From NCBI RefSeq assembly GCF_000379085.1, contig NZ_KB905378.1, positions 467,075 to 531,074 on the forward strand: a DNA stretch of 64,000 bases. The letters are read 5' to 3'. Position numbers and translations under genes: made by a program. Shown here piece by piece: positions 43,703 through 52,858 of the stretch (its first letter is position 1; the number at the start of each line of letters is the position of its first letter). Under the pieces are notes generated by a model. It did not search any database and was not told the DNA's origin. It worked only from the letters and a program-made list of their open reading frames with translations. This stretch comes from Halomicrobium katesii DSM 19301 (GTDB taxonomy: Archaea > Halobacteriota > Halobacteria > Halobacteriales > Haloarculaceae).

Positions 43703-45514
43703 TCAGAAGTCGTCGAGCAGGTCGTCCAGCATCGGAGCGAGCTTGTACTTGCGACTGTGACGGTCGCGAAGCGTTTCGACGTACTCACACCAGTCGTCGA
43801 GTTTCCCAGCTTCTCGGGCCGCTTCGCCGGCCTTTTCGAGCCAGCGAACGGCGTGACGGTACTGGTCTGATTTCCCCTCTTCGATGATCGGTTCCGCCTG
43901 TGCTTTGCAGGCCTCGATCGCCCACCGGGGTCGGTCCTCGATGGCCGCGTCGACCACTGGCTCGACGACCGAGTGGTGCTCGAATCGGTCTGCGATGCTG
44001 ATGGCCTCGTCGAGCCGGTTCTCGTAGAGGAACACTTCGACGTGATCTCGCGCGGACGAGGGTCGTTCCGGACGTCGTCGGTCGAGAGACGCAAGGAGCT
44101 CCTCGCGAGTTGCTGGCCAGCGGTCACCGGCCACATCTTCGGCAGCCTGATACGCCGTCAGCGAGGGGTCGGCGTCGAATGCGGTAATCGCCGCTTGGAC
44201 TGCACTTTCCTGGCCACCGTGGCTATCGGCGAACTCCCGAAGCCACGCGGCCAGTTCCGTCTTCCTCGGTCCCTCGCACGAGAGCCCTTCTCGGGCAACA
44301 CGGATCGCATCGTCCGGGCGGTCGCGCTTTCTGAGTGTCTGCGCCACAGTGAACGCGGTGTCCGGCGTCGAGAGGTTCTCTACTGCGTATTCAACGGCTT
44401 CCTCGACGCGTCCCAACTCGATCAGCTTCGTCACGTACTGCTCGATCTGCCCTGCCGCCTTCGCAAACCTCAGGTATTCCTCCGTGCGGTCGTCGCGTTC
44501 GAGGACGTCAAGGTACGCGACCGCGACGTCATCGGCGTACCACGGTCGCTCATCCTCCCACAGGCGCGGCGTCTCCTCCGCACCACCGAGGACGCGCTGA
44601 ATCTGATTATCGTCCCACCCGCGGTCGGCCGCGATAGCTCCGGCCCGAAATGGGGGTTCGCGCGTATAGCTCGCAAGTTCGTCAGCCCACGTGTCGAGTT
44701 GTGCTATCCATGTCTCGCGTTCCTCGCTCGTGAGATCGGCCGTGAGAACCGCCTCAGTACACGCGGCTCCCAACTCGTCGAGACATTCGAAGATCGCGCC
44801 CGAGTCGTCGTAGGACAGGCGGAGCCACTCTTCACCCAGCAATTCCTCGGTGATCGCTTCGAGGACGTCCAGCGCGGCGTCGCCGTCACCGGCCTCGACG
44901 AGCGCCCACGCGTCGTCAACGAGGTCAGAAAGGTCGTCGACTCGCCGTTCCATGTCTGCACGGGGATCGGACACCCCGCTGGAACGTGAGAAGTCCAGGA
45001 GGTCGCGGACGCGGCTCCGTACCGTCTCAGGGTCCAGTGACGCCCGAACTGCTGCTGATTCAGCCTCGCTCTCCACGGTCGCGGGCGCCCCTTCCTCGGC
45101 GAGTCGCTGTTCGACCTCGGCGGCGAGTTCAGGTCGGTCGTCGAGGACGTCGACGAGAACGTCGTACAGCGTCTCTCGGTCGCAGTCGGCCAAGAGTTCC
45201 GAGACGGGCGGGTGAGTGGTGACCGTCTCGGAGTCGCGGAGATAGGTGAGCAACACGGCGACGCGGTGTTTGCAGATCCCGCCGTGGTCGTACGGACACG
45301 AGCACTCGGTGTTGGCGACTCCCGAGTCGCCGAGTTCGACCGTCACCTGATAGGGCTCGTACTGACTGCCTTCGACCTCGGCACGCAGCGTCTCTGCCCG
45401 CTTCGTGACATTCAGCACTGCGCCCTGTTCGTAGTAGTTCTCACCCCGGTCGTACGACTGTGACCGCGCGAGCTGTCGCACCGTCGCCTCGGTGATCGGT
45501 GCGTCTCGTTCCAT
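43703..45514 (-). CDS. SWIM zinc-finger protein with helical repeats
   Basis: 603 residues from ATG 45514. The SWIM finger CSCPYDHGGICKH (CxCx7CxH) lies about 75-87 behind a short beta segment. The rest (about 150-600) is helical, rich in short Leu/Ala repeats like TPR/HEAT units. SWIM domains bind DNA or protein and often occur with Swi2/Snf2 or transposase-like genes. Here the partner genes are the pRiA4b-type and unknown proteins of the same island. Function unknown. Confidence 0.85.
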   Translation of the reverse strand: MERDAPITEATVRQLARSQSYDRGENYYEQGAVLNVTKRAETLRAEVEGSQYEPYQVTVELGDSGVANTECSCPYDHGGICKHRVAVLLTYLRDSETVTTHPPVSELLADCDRETLYDVLVDVLDDRPELAAEVEQRLAEEGAPATVESEAESAAVRASLDPETVRSRVRDLLDFSRSSGVSDPRADMERRVDDLSDLVDDAWALVEAGDGDAALDVLEAITEELLGEEWLRLSYDDSGAIFECLDELGAACTEAVLTADLTSEERETWIAQLDTWADELASYTREPPFRAGAIAADRGWDDNQIQRVLGGAEETPRLWEDERPWYADDVAVAYLDVLERDDRTEEYLRFAKAAGQIEQYVTKLIELGRVEEAVEYAVENLSTPDTAFTVAQTLRKRDRPDDAIRVAREGLSCEGPRKTELAAWLREFADSHGGQESAVQAAITAFDADPSLTAYQAAEDVAGDRWPATREELLASLDRRRPERPSSARDHVEVFLYENRLDEAISIADRFEHHSVVEPVVDAAIEDRPRWAIEACKAQAEPIIEEGKSDQYRHAVRWLEKAGEAAREAGKLDDWCEYVETLRDRHSRKYKLAPMLDDLLDDF

Positions 45515-45575
45515 TCCTCTCACTGGCACCGAGGATACGCGACGAGAAAAGGGTGGTCATACGCCATCTAGTCGC

Positions 45576-45935
45576 CTACGAGCGGAGCATCGAAACCATC
45601 GACTCGATCTCGCTCTCGGTCGGTTCCCCCTCGAACTCGTGGACTCGATCGTCCGTCCAGAACGCGAAGCGACGGTAGGGGACGTCGACATGTATCCCAC
45701 ACTCGACGTCGACCTCAGTGGTGGTGTACTCGTCTTCGCCCGTGTTCTCGCCTCGCTTCAGGACGTCCAGTAGGTAATCCTCGATAGACCGAGCGCCCGC
45801 AATGCGCAAGAGGTGGTCCCCGGCGACGTGTTCGAGTACGTCGGCCGGCGTGCCATGGCCCTGGCCGACGAGATAGAACTCGTCGTCGTACTCGTGTGCC
45901 TGGAAACCGATGGTGAGTGCGTACGTCTGTGTCAT
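45576..45935 (-). CDS. Island protein of unknown function
   Basis: 119 residues, MTQTYALTIGFQAHEYDDEF to SMVSMLRS. Mixed alpha/beta, acidic, without membrane helices. A central DVLKRGENTGEDEYTTTEVD loop. Its ATG overlaps the stop of the PIN-like gene upstream by four bases (45932-45935), so it belongs to the toxin-antitoxin operon. No recognised family. Confidence 0.6.
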   Translation of the reverse strand: MTQTYALTIGFQAHEYDDEFYLVGQGHGTPADVLEHVAGDHLLRIAGARSIEDYLLDVLKRGENTGEDEYTTTEVDVECGIHVDVPYRRFAFWTDDRVHEFEGEPTESEIESMVSMLRS

Positions 45936-46438
45936 TCGTCGAGGAATCGTTGGAAGTCGCGAGCGGGAGAACGAAAGCCCGCTTCGTCGATCCAGCGTTT
46001 CAGGTACGTATCCGCTGTATCGGCCGTAATTCGGTCTTTTTCGACAAACCGAACTAACAGACCGATCGACCCGGTTAGCCTGATGCCACGCTGGTTGGCA
46101 ATTGTCCGTGCATCACCATCGTCGGTCACGACCATCCCCTCAGCCTCCTCTGCAACGGCCAACGCCTGTGCCTCACCTGAGTCCAGGGTCTCCAGAAGTG
46201 TCTCTTCCAGTTTTTGTGCTGGCGAAGACGGTGTAACCACGGGAATATCGTCTTCGAACACGTCCAGAGCTCCTTCGAGGTAGTGATGGGTTTCACTCCC
46301 CTCGGCGAGTTCGGTCTGTACGGCGTCGACCGTCACGAGCCGGGGTAACTCCAGCAATAACTCGACGTTATCCACGTGAGCGAAGTTCGAGAGGACAGTG
46401 GTGTTCAGGACCGTCGCGTTTTCCGGTGCCTCTGTCAT
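45932..46438 (-). CDS. DUF3368-type PIN-like toxin candidate
   Basis: 168 residues. It begins with NTTVLSNFAHVDNVELLLEL, a DUF3368/PIN-like start where the first acidic residue is Asn (usual DTxxL becomes NTTVL). GEAQALAVAEEAEG and MVVTDDGDARTIANQRGI follow the family. DUF3368 genes pair with UPF0175 antitoxins, exactly the order here. The missing first Asp may reduce activity. Coupled to the antitoxin (overlap 46435-46438). Confidence 0.8.
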   Translation of the reverse strand: MTEAPENATVLNTTVLSNFAHVDNVELLLELPRLVTVDAVQTELAEGSETHHYLEGALDVFEDDIPVVTPSSPAQKLEETLLETLDSGEAQALAVAEEAEGMVVTDDGDARTIANQRGIRLTGSIGLLVRFVEKDRITADTADTYLKRWIDEAGFRSPARDFQRFLDE

Positions 46439-46761
46439 TCGAGATTCCGGGCGGCTTCGATCTCGTCTCGCGCGGCGGCCATGTCCTCGGGCCCGAGGCG
46501 TAGTTCGACGCCCTCCTCTCGAAGAATGTCCCGCATCTCGAACCGGTTGACGTCAGCGAGCCGAGCGGCGGTTCCCAGCGTGATTTTCTCGTCTTTGTAC
46601 AGCGAAACCGCCGCCGCGATTCGGGCGTTCTCGTTCTCCTCGAAATACTCGCGGAGGACGTGTCGGATGGCGTCGCTCTTGTTCTCGAAGATACCCGCTT
46701 CGACAGCGCCCTCCATGAGATCGGTGAGATCGTCGGGGATGGTGGCGGTGGTTCGGGACAT
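46435..46761 (-). CDS. UPF0175-type antitoxin
   Basis: 108 residues from ATG 46761 (a further in-frame ATG at 46773 is possible). An RHH-like N-terminus (MSRTTATIPDDLTDLMEGAV) joins a UPF0175 segment (VSLYKDEKITLGTAARLADV, NRFEMRDILREEGVELRLG). First gene of the three-gene toxin-antitoxin operon. CATATGATGTATG just upstream is a possible self-binding site. Confidence 0.82.
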   Translation of the reverse strand: MSRTTATIPDDLTDLMEGAVEAGIFENKSDAIRHVLREYFEENENARIAAAVSLYKDEKITLGTAARLADVNRFEMRDILREEGVELRLGPEDMAAARDEIEAARNLE

Positions 46762-46962
46762 GTCTCGGTCCAAGCTATGGTTTCATACATCATATGAATT
46801 GTGCCGCCACAGTTGGATGGGCTGTTAGTAGTTCGCCACTCCTATGCACCCTTTCCTCGCTCTGGCGCCGCCATCGCCAAACAACCTCAGAATAGGCTAA
46901 TTCAGAATTGGCTATTCCGAGTCGGGATCCCTCCCGGAACGGTGTTCAGGTAGCAGCGACTG

Positions 46963-47871
46963 CTAGCGAATCTTCGTTTCCGAGCATCCGCTCGTGGTGA
47001 CGACGGCGGCGTTCTGGTCGGCGATCCGTCGGCGCTGACCGTCGCGGCCGTCGACGAAGCGGGCGTTCGAGACCGCGCCGCGGAAGGCGTCGGCGTCTCG
47101 GAGGAACGCGGGGTGGTGGCGTAACTGCTCGGTGACTCGCTGTCCCATTCCGTCGACGTAACAGTCGATGTCGTGGGCCGCACAGACGAGCATGATCTCC
47201 TGTGTCCGGCCGATGGCGAAGGCCGGGACGACGACGGTCCCGCCCTGCCAGACGGTCGTGCGCAGCGTCTCGACGAAGGACGCCTCCACGTCGCCCCGGT
47301 CCTCGTGGCTCACGTCCGAGTACGTGGACTCACAGATCACGGCGTCGGCATCGGGGCGGTCGCTCGTCGCCGGGACGAGGCGCTGATCGTCCGTGTGGAA
47401 GTCCCCGGTATAGAGGAGCCGCGTCTCGCCGTCGCTGACGAGGACGTGAGCGCTTCCGGGGATGTGGCCGGCGTTGTAGAACGTCACCTCGTAGCCGGCC
47501 GCCTCGAACGGCTCGCGGTAGCCGTGGGTCGCCGAGACCTCCCCGATCCGGCGCACGTCGTTCTCGGTGAAGGGACAGCGCGGGCTCCCGCCGTGGAGTT
47601 TGAGCGTGTCTTCGGCCAGCGTCAGCGCGAGTTCTCGGGTCGGCGGCGTCCAGTGGACGGTGGGCTGTTCGGTCCCCGAGAGCAGCGCCGGCACCGCGCC
47701 GACGTGGTCGAGGTGCCCGTGGGAGACGACGACGGCGTCCGGGTCCACGTCGTCGACGGGGTACTGCGGGGGCAACTCGCTGGCCATCCCGTAGTCCAGC
47801 AAGAGCGATCCGTCGATCAGGACAGCACTGCGACCGATCTCGCCGGCTCCGCCCAGAAACTCGACCTGCAT
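46963..47871 (-). pseudogene. Beta-CASP nuclease, N-terminal part
   Basis: From ATG 47871: MQVEFLGGAGEIGRSAVLID, zinc motif SHGHLDHVGAVPAL, NAGHIPGSAHVL, YTGDFH and the beta-CASP stretch VVVPAFAIGRTQEIML. The reading continues to ...VVTTSG at 46990 and then runs into island sequence (CSETKIR, TAG at 46963). The C-terminal rest is at 41276-41626. A full protein of about 415 residues would be an archaeal RNase J/CPSF-like enzyme. It has lost its final third. Confidence 0.85.
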
Positions 47872-47938
47872 CGATCTCTCTTCACACCGCTGGCGCTTTC
47901 CGTCCATCGATTCGTGCGCCGGTCTCCCGCGGGACCGC

Positions 47939-48898
47939 TCAGATGCTCCGCTCGCCCGTGGGCTGTCGCTCGGTCTCGACGAGGCCTTCGACCTCGCTCG
48001 CCGAGATCGTCGGCAGCGGGCCGGGGACGGTCCGGGTCAGCGCGGCGGCGGCGGTCCCGTAGGCAAGCGCCTGTTCCGTCGGGGCGTCCTCGTACAGCTG
48101 GTGGAGATACCCGCCGAGGAACCCGGCGTGCGTGCCGCTGGCGTCGATCACCTCGGTCTCGATGGCGTCCTGTTCGTGGACGACGTTGTCGTCCCAGGCG
48201 ACGGCCCCGCGCTCGCTGCGGGTGATCACGACCTGCTCGAAGTCGCCCTCGGAGGCGATCGAGTGGGCCAGCTGGCGGGCCTTGCCCGAGCGGTCGAACA
48301 CCGCCTGTGCGTCGTCTTCGTCGGCGACGAGTACGTCGATGGCGTCTTGCAGAGAGAGGAGCGCCTCGCGGGCGTCCGCCAGCGACCAGAGGCCGGACTG
48401 GTAGTCCAGATCGAACACGCAGGTCCCTTCGCAGGCCCGATAGAGCGCCTCCGTGGTCCGCCGGGCCGTCGGCGAGAGCGCGGGCGTCGAGCCGCTGACG
48501 AAGAACACGTCGGCGTTCTGGACCATCGCCATCCGCACGTCATCGGTCGACACCGTGGCCAGCGCGGTGTCGCCCCGGTCCTGGACGGTCACGTCGTCTC
48601 TGGGTGGACTCCCCCGTTCGACGAACTGCAGGCCCTGCCGGCCGTCCTCGTCCCAGACCACCTGCGTCTGGAGCCCGTCGCCCTGCTGTTCCAGTTCGGC
48701 GACGACGCGCCGACCGAGCACCGTGTCGGGAAGCTTCGACAGCCAGACGGCCGGCGCACCGAGTCGCGTGGCCGCGACGGCGGCGGAGCTCTCGGTTCCG
48801 TCCGCGTGCAGCGATACGTCGGTCGCCGTCTCCAGGCGCTCGTGGTCCGGCGGGCTCAGTCGCAACGCGGTCTCTCCGAACGTGACGAGTCGACTCAT
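47939..48898 (-). CDS. PfkB-family sugar kinase (KDG-kinase-like)
   Basis: 319 residues from ATG 48898. MSRLVTFGETALRLSPPDHE, LGRRVVAELEQQG and FVSGSTPALS follow the PfkB family and resemble haloarchaeal 2-keto-3-deoxygluconate kinases. The usual catalytic DTTGAGD loop reads DASGTHAGFLGGYLH (about 250), with Ala at the position of the catalytic Asp. This suggests an inactive or altered kinase. ATP-site residues are otherwise preserved. The longer start at 48994 is rejected: 32 basic residues without homology. Confidence 0.82.
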   Translation of the reverse strand: MSRLVTFGETALRLSPPDHERLETATDVSLHADGTESSAAVAATRLGAPAVWLSKLPDTVLGRRVVAELEQQGDGLQTQVVWDEDGRQGLQFVERGSPPRDDVTVQDRGDTALATVSTDDVRMAMVQNADVFFVSGSTPALSPTARRTTEALYRACEGTCVFDLDYQSGLWSLADAREALLSLQDAIDVLVADEDDAQAVFDRSGKARQLAHSIASEGDFEQVVITRSERGAVAWDDNVVHEQDAIETEVIDASGTHAGFLGGYLHQLYEDAPTEQALAYGTAAAALTRTVPGPLPTISASEVEGLVETERQPTGERSI

Positions 48899-49024
48899 GA
48901 GCCAGCCATCGACGGCCGGGGGCTTAGTTGCCACGGGCGTTACGGCGCGCGATTTCGGTCGACAGCGGCGGCGTCTTCCGGCGGTTCGCGACACCGCGAA
49001 CGGTGCGCTCCGCCGCGGGAGCCG

Positions 49025-51151
49025 TTAGGTCCGCCGACCGCTGTGGCCCGGATAGTCCCGTTCGAACCGGTCTTCGAGTTCGCCGCGGTCGATCTCGACG
49101 ACGACCGGTCGACCGTGCGGACAGGCGTAGGGGTTCTCACAGTCGTCGAGCGCGGCGAGCAACTCCCGGATCGAACCCTCGGTCAGTGAGGTGTTGCCCG
49201 TGATCGAGGGGTAACAGGCGAGATCCGCAAGCAGCTCGTCGGCGGCGGCCTCCACCGTGTCGGCGGCCTCGTGCTCGCCTGCGACGAACGCCGCCAGCAC
49301 GTCCTGGACGAGTTCGGGGCCGGCGGCGTCGGCGATCACGCCGGGGACCGTCCGCACCTCGACGGTCCGGTCACCGGTTCGGTCGGCGTGAAACCCCAGT
49401 CGCGCGAGCGCCTCGACGCGGTCCTCGAACACCGCGGCCTCCCCCGCCGTCAGTTCGAGTTCGACCGGCTCGGCCAGCGCCTGCGTCGTCGTCTCGCCTT
49501 CGAAGGCATCTTTCAGGCGTTCGTAGTTGATCCGCTCGTCGGCCGCGTGCTGGTCGATCACGACCAGTCCGTCGTCGGCCTCCGCCACGACGTAGGTCTC
49601 GTGGAGCTGCCCGAGGATCCGTAAGGCCGGCAGCGAGTCGAGCGACTGGCCCGGTTCCTCGCCGCCCAGCCGGGCCTGGCGGTCGTCGCCGCGGAACTTC
49701 CGCTCTGGGTCCGCGTCGCGCCCGGAGCGGCCACGCCCGCGGTCGGCGTCGTCCGTCTGTGTCGACTGCGCGCTCGTCGGTGGCTCGCCCCGTTCGCTGG
49801 ACGCGCTCGACCGACTCCGCGGCGAGGTGGTGTCCGCCGCGCTGTCGGCCGTCGCACCGTCCTCCGTCACGCCCCCCGCCGTCGCGTCGGGCCGTCCGCG
49901 GTCGCCACGTTCGCCGGCGGACGCGCCACTCGCTCCGTCGGCGGCTCGACTCGAAGCTGGGGTGTCTGGACGGCTCGTCTCGCCAGCCGAGTCGCCGCCG
50001 GACTGCTCCCCGTCGGCCCCCTCGCCGGCCCCGGCGGCGTCTGTCTCGTCGTCCACTCGCCCGGACTCGGGCGCGATCTCGGTCTGCTCGGCGGCCGAGC
50101 GGCCCCGCGGTGCGCTGGAGCGGACGAGCCCTTCGGCGAGCAGCGCCGACTGGACCGCGTGCTCGACCTGTCGACGGACGCCCTCGTCGTCTGCGAAACG
50201 GACCTCCATCTTCCGGGGGTGGACGTTCACGTCGACGGTCGCCGGATCGACGGCACAAAAGAGGACCGCGAAGGGGTACCGATCGGGCGCGAGCTGCGTG
50301 TCGTAGGCGTCGACGATCGCCTCCCGAACCGCGTCGGCCCGGACGTACCGGCCGTTGACGTACGTCGAGAGGTAGTCCCGGCTCGCGCGGTTGGTCTCGG
50401 GGTGGCTCACGAGTCCGGTCACCGACTCCAGGGGCCCGTCCGGCAGATCGCCGTCGTCCACCTCGATCATCGACTGTGCGACGTCGCGGCCGTACACCGA
50501 GAGGACGGTCGCTTCGAGATCGCCCTGTCCCGTCGTCGCGAACGTCTCCCGGCCGTCGTGTGACAGCGTCACCGCCACGTCGGGGTTCGCGAGCGCGTAG
50601 CTTGTGACGACGGTGTTGACGTGGGCGAACTCCGTGCTCGCCTGCTTGAGGTACTTCCGGCGGGCCGGGACGTTGTAGAAGAGATCGTCGACTTCGATGG
50701 TCGTCCCGGCGGGACAGCCCGCCGGCTCGACGGCGGTCACGTCGCCGCCCTCGACGACGAGTTCGGTCCCCCGGTGCTCGCTCGCTCGCGGGCGCGTGGT
50801 GATCGTCGTCCGAGAGACTGCCCCGATCGCGTGCAGGGCCTCGCCGCGGAAGCCGAGCGTCCCGACCCCGCGCTCCAGGTCCGCGATCGAACTGATCTTG
50901 CTCGTCGTGTGCTCCTCGACGGCCCGCTCGACGGCCTCGCGACTCATCCCGATCCCGTCGTCGGTCACCTTGATCCCCTCGATACCGCCCTGCTCGACGG
51001 CGACGCTGACGCGGTCGGCGTCGGCGTCCAGCGCGTTCTCGACGAGTTCCTTGACGACGCTTGCGGGCCGCTCGACGACCTCTCCCGCCGCGATGCGCTC
51101 GACGGTCGCCGAATCGAGCCGTCGGATCTCGGTGTCTGTCCCCTCGCTCAT
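49025..51151 (-). CDS. mutL: DNA mismatch repair protein MutL
   Basis: 708 residues. GHKL ATPase motifs VVKELVENALDADA, DDGIGM, LGFRGEALHAIGA and TTITTRP. A transducer domain to about 340 ends with the sequence DVNVHPRKMEVRF. A long Gly/Asp/Arg-rich linker (about 360-520) is followed by the C-terminal dimerisation domain (VVIDQHAADERINYERL, QDVLAAF, ACYPSITGN, CPHGRPVVVEID). The DQHA and CPHGRP motifs indicate a metal endonuclease type. MutS is 5.5 kb away at 56635. Divergent from 51263. Confidence 0.95.
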   Translation of the reverse strand: MSEGTDTEIRRLDSATVERIAAGEVVERPASVVKELVENALDADADRVSVAVEQGGIEGIKVTDDGIGMSREAVERAVEEHTTSKISSIADLERGVGTLGFRGEALHAIGAVSRTTITTRPRASEHRGTELVVEGGDVTAVEPAGCPAGTTIEVDDLFYNVPARRKYLKQASTEFAHVNTVVTSYALANPDVAVTLSHDGRETFATTGQGDLEATVLSVYGRDVAQSMIEVDDGDLPDGPLESVTGLVSHPETNRASRDYLSTYVNGRYVRADAVREAIVDAYDTQLAPDRYPFAVLFCAVDPATVDVNVHPRKMEVRFADDEGVRRQVEHAVQSALLAEGLVRSSAPRGRSAAEQTEIAPESGRVDDETDAAGAGEGADGEQSGGDSAGETSRPDTPASSRAADGASGASAGERGDRGRPDATAGGVTEDGATADSAADTTSPRSRSSASSERGEPPTSAQSTQTDDADRGRGRSGRDADPERKFRGDDRQARLGGEEPGQSLDSLPALRILGQLHETYVVAEADDGLVVIDQHAADERINYERLKDAFEGETTTQALAEPVELELTAGEAAVFEDRVEALARLGFHADRTGDRTVEVRTVPGVIADAAGPELVQDVLAAFVAGEHEAADTVEAAADELLADLACYPSITGNTSLTEGSIRELLAALDDCENPYACPHGRPVVVEIDRGELEDRFERDYPGHSGRRT

Positions 51152-51262
51152 TGTCCCCTCGTACTGGCGGGAGCGCCTTGAGCCTGCGGGCTCCGGTGTC
51201 CGATTGCCCTGTCGTCTCCCGCCGGGAACAGGTTGATAACGCCGTATCGAGTACGCTCTCGT

Positions 51263-51685
51263 GTGCCAGCAGGATTCGATCCATCCGACGTGCCACTGTA
51301 CGAGGACCAGCAGGCGCGCGACGACGCCTACCACGAGGCCGAGGCCGAATCGACGCCCTTCTTCGCCGTCGAACGGTACGAGGAGGGGTACGCGATCACC
51401 TACGATCTCCTGCCGGCGGGCCACGAACTCTCCGAGCCGATGCGCAAGGAACTCAACGAGCGCGTGACCCGCACAGTCGAGGACGTCGTCGGCGACGAGG
51501 CGCTCGCGACCGTCGAAGTGAGCCGGTCGATCGGCGCGTCGCTCGGCAACGTCTCCTTCTTCCAGCGGGAGGCGACGGCCCGCGACGTGGCCGCGGTGAT
51601 CTCTCGGCTCGTCCTCGCCGAGGAAAACTGGGTCGAGGCCGACGGACCCGGCGATCTGCCGCCGACGGAGATCCAGAAGAACTGA
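51263..51685 (+). CDS. Conserved-looking haloarchaeal protein of unknown function
   Basis: 140 residues from GTG 51263; a TTG at 51233 would add ten residues. VPAGFDPSDVPLYEDQQARD, YEEGYAITYDLLPAGHELSE and SIGASLGNVSFFQREATARD are visible. Alpha/beta, soluble, acidic. No recognised domain. Divergent from mutL and convergent with the small membrane-protein gene, so its partner genes give no clue. Confidence 0.6.
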   Translation: MPAGFDPSDVPLYEDQQARDDAYHEAEAESTPFFAVERYEEGYAITYDLLPAGHELSEPMRKELNERVTRTVEDVVGDEALATVEVSRSIGASLGNVSFFQREATARDVAAVISRLVLAEENWVEADGPGDLPPTEIQKN

Positions 51686-51708
51686 TCGCGCCGCTAGCGG
51701 GACCGACC

Positions 51709-51945
51709 TCAGACCGCGAGCGCCTGCCAGCCGACGTACAGCCCCACGAGGACGAAGGCCGCGCCGACCGCCCGGATCAGCGAGTGGACCCGACGCCCAG
51801 CACGCTCGGCCGAGCCGTACTCGCCGCGACGGTCCTGGGGGCTCCGTCCGACGCTGTAGGCGGTCCGGACGGCTCCCGGCGCGGCCAGGAGGACGAGCCC
51901 CAGGCCGACGCCGAGGACGGCCGCCAGGACGGTACGGGTGTCCAT
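51709..51945 (-). CDS. Two-helix membrane protein downstream of htpX
   Basis: 78 residues, MDTRTVLAAVLGVGLGLVLL, two hydrophobic segments (about 5-24, 58-76) joined by a basic/polar loop RSPQDRRGEYGSAERAGRR. It starts two bases after the htpX stop, a tight operon. No family recognised. Possibly a helper or target of the protease, inferred from position. Confidence 0.7.
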   Translation of the reverse strand: MDTRTVLAAVLGVGLGLVLLAAPGAVRTAYSVGRSPQDRRGEYGSAERAGRRVHSLIRAVGAAFVLVGLYVGWQALAV

Positions 51946-51946
51946 C

Positions 51947-52774
51947 TCAGTTGCGGAGCCGCTCGATGCGCTTCTCGACGGGCGGGTGCGAGGCAAAGAG
52001 CGTGGCCAGCAGGCCGCGCTCCTCGCCGAAGATACACAGTGCGCTGACCTGCTCGTCGATCGCGGAATCCTGGGCGCGCTCGCTCCCACGCGAGATCTTC
52101 TCCAGCGCGCTGGCCAGTGGCTCGCCCCCGACCTCCGCTGCGGCGTCGCTGTCGGCGACGTACTCCCGGTAGCGCGAGATCGCCAGCACGAACACCATCA
52201 CGATCAGCTGGACGATCTGGCCGACGACGATCGCCAGGAAGAAGTCGGCCAGGTCGTTGTCGCCGGTCAGCAGGACGATCCACTGGGCGGCGATGGCGAC
52301 GATCGAGGCGATCCCCTGGCCAAGCACCATCATCACTACGTCGCGGTTGCGGATGTGAGCCAGCTCGTGAGCGAGGACGCCCTCGACCTCGTCTGCGTCG
52401 AGGAGCTGGAGCAGTTCCTCGCTGACGACGACCGTCCCGGCACCCTTGCGGCCGACGGCGAAGGCGTTGGGCACGCCCATCCGCGCGACCATCAGCCGCG
52501 GTTTCTCGATGCCCATGTCCGTCGAGAGGTACTCGACTTGCTTGTGGATCTGGGGGAAGCGGTCCTCTGGCAGGTCCTCCGCGCTGACGCTGCGCAGGGC
52601 CGCCCACTTACCGATCTTGTACTGGATGCCGACGAAGAGGACGCTCCCGACGAGGATCAGCGGGAGCGCGCTCTCGCCGAACAGCCCCATCAGCACTACC
52701 GCGGCGACCGCGTAGAAGCCAAACAGCAGCGACCCCACGAACGCCATCCGGGCTTTCAGTCCGACGTGTCTCAT
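51947..52774 (-). CDS. htpX: HtpX-type M48 membrane zinc protease
   Basis: 275 residues from ATG 52774. Two N-terminal helices, the zinc motif HELAH (VEGVLAHELAHIRNRDV), two more helices and the third ligand Glu in SRYREYVADSDAA. Matches HtpX family quality-control proteases. Cleaves misfolded membrane proteins with a cytosolic active site. A 78-residue membrane protein follows in the same operon. Start at 52774 removes 26 residues without similarity. Confidence 0.92.
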   Translation of the reverse strand: MRHVGLKARMAFVGSLLFGFYAVAAVVLMGLFGESALPLILVGSVLFVGIQYKIGKWAALRSVSAEDLPEDRFPQIHKQVEYLSTDMGIEKPRLMVARMGVPNAFAVGRKGAGTVVVSEELLQLLDADEVEGVLAHELAHIRNRDVVMMVLGQGIASIVAIAAQWIVLLTGDNDLADFFLAIVVGQIVQLIVMVFVLAISRYREYVADSDAAAEVGGEPLASALEKISRGSERAQDSAIDEQVSALCIFGEERGLLATLFASHPPVEKRIERLRN

Positions 52775-52835
52775 ACACGCCCCTCTCTGGTCGCCACTTG
52801 AGAACCTTCTGGCCTGTGTGCCGGAGGTGCTATAC

Positions 52836-52851
52836 TGTTGTAGAGACAACA
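52836..52851. promoter_or_regulatory. Palindrome upstream of the gene at 52859
   Basis: TGTTGTAGAGACAACA: 6-base arms with a 4-base spacer, seven bases before ATG 52859 and just downstream of the TATA-like GCTATACTG. Suits a repressor site. Regulator unknown. Confidence 0.45.
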
Positions 52852-52858
52852 ACTATCT

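Larger units (their letters stand above)
41628..46981. mobile_element. 5.35-kb genomic island inserted in a beta-CASP gene
   Basis: The island is flanked by GAGCATC at 41621-41627 and 46982-46988, one copy on each side. Outside the flanks the two halves of one beta-CASP gene continue in the same direction. Contents: a two-gene operon on the plus strand (unknown protein, pRiA4b ORF-3 protein), and on the minus strand a SWIM protein, an unknown gene and a toxin-antitoxin pair. No integrase or transposase was found. A GGTGTTCAGG motif, the family 3 end, lies at 46941-46950 close to the right border. Confidence 0.7.

Noticed and set aside
49371-51296. 641-residue frame inside mutL on the same strand
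   Set aside because: Shifted-frame shadow with extreme Arg content; the mutL frame contains all GHKL and C-terminal motifs.
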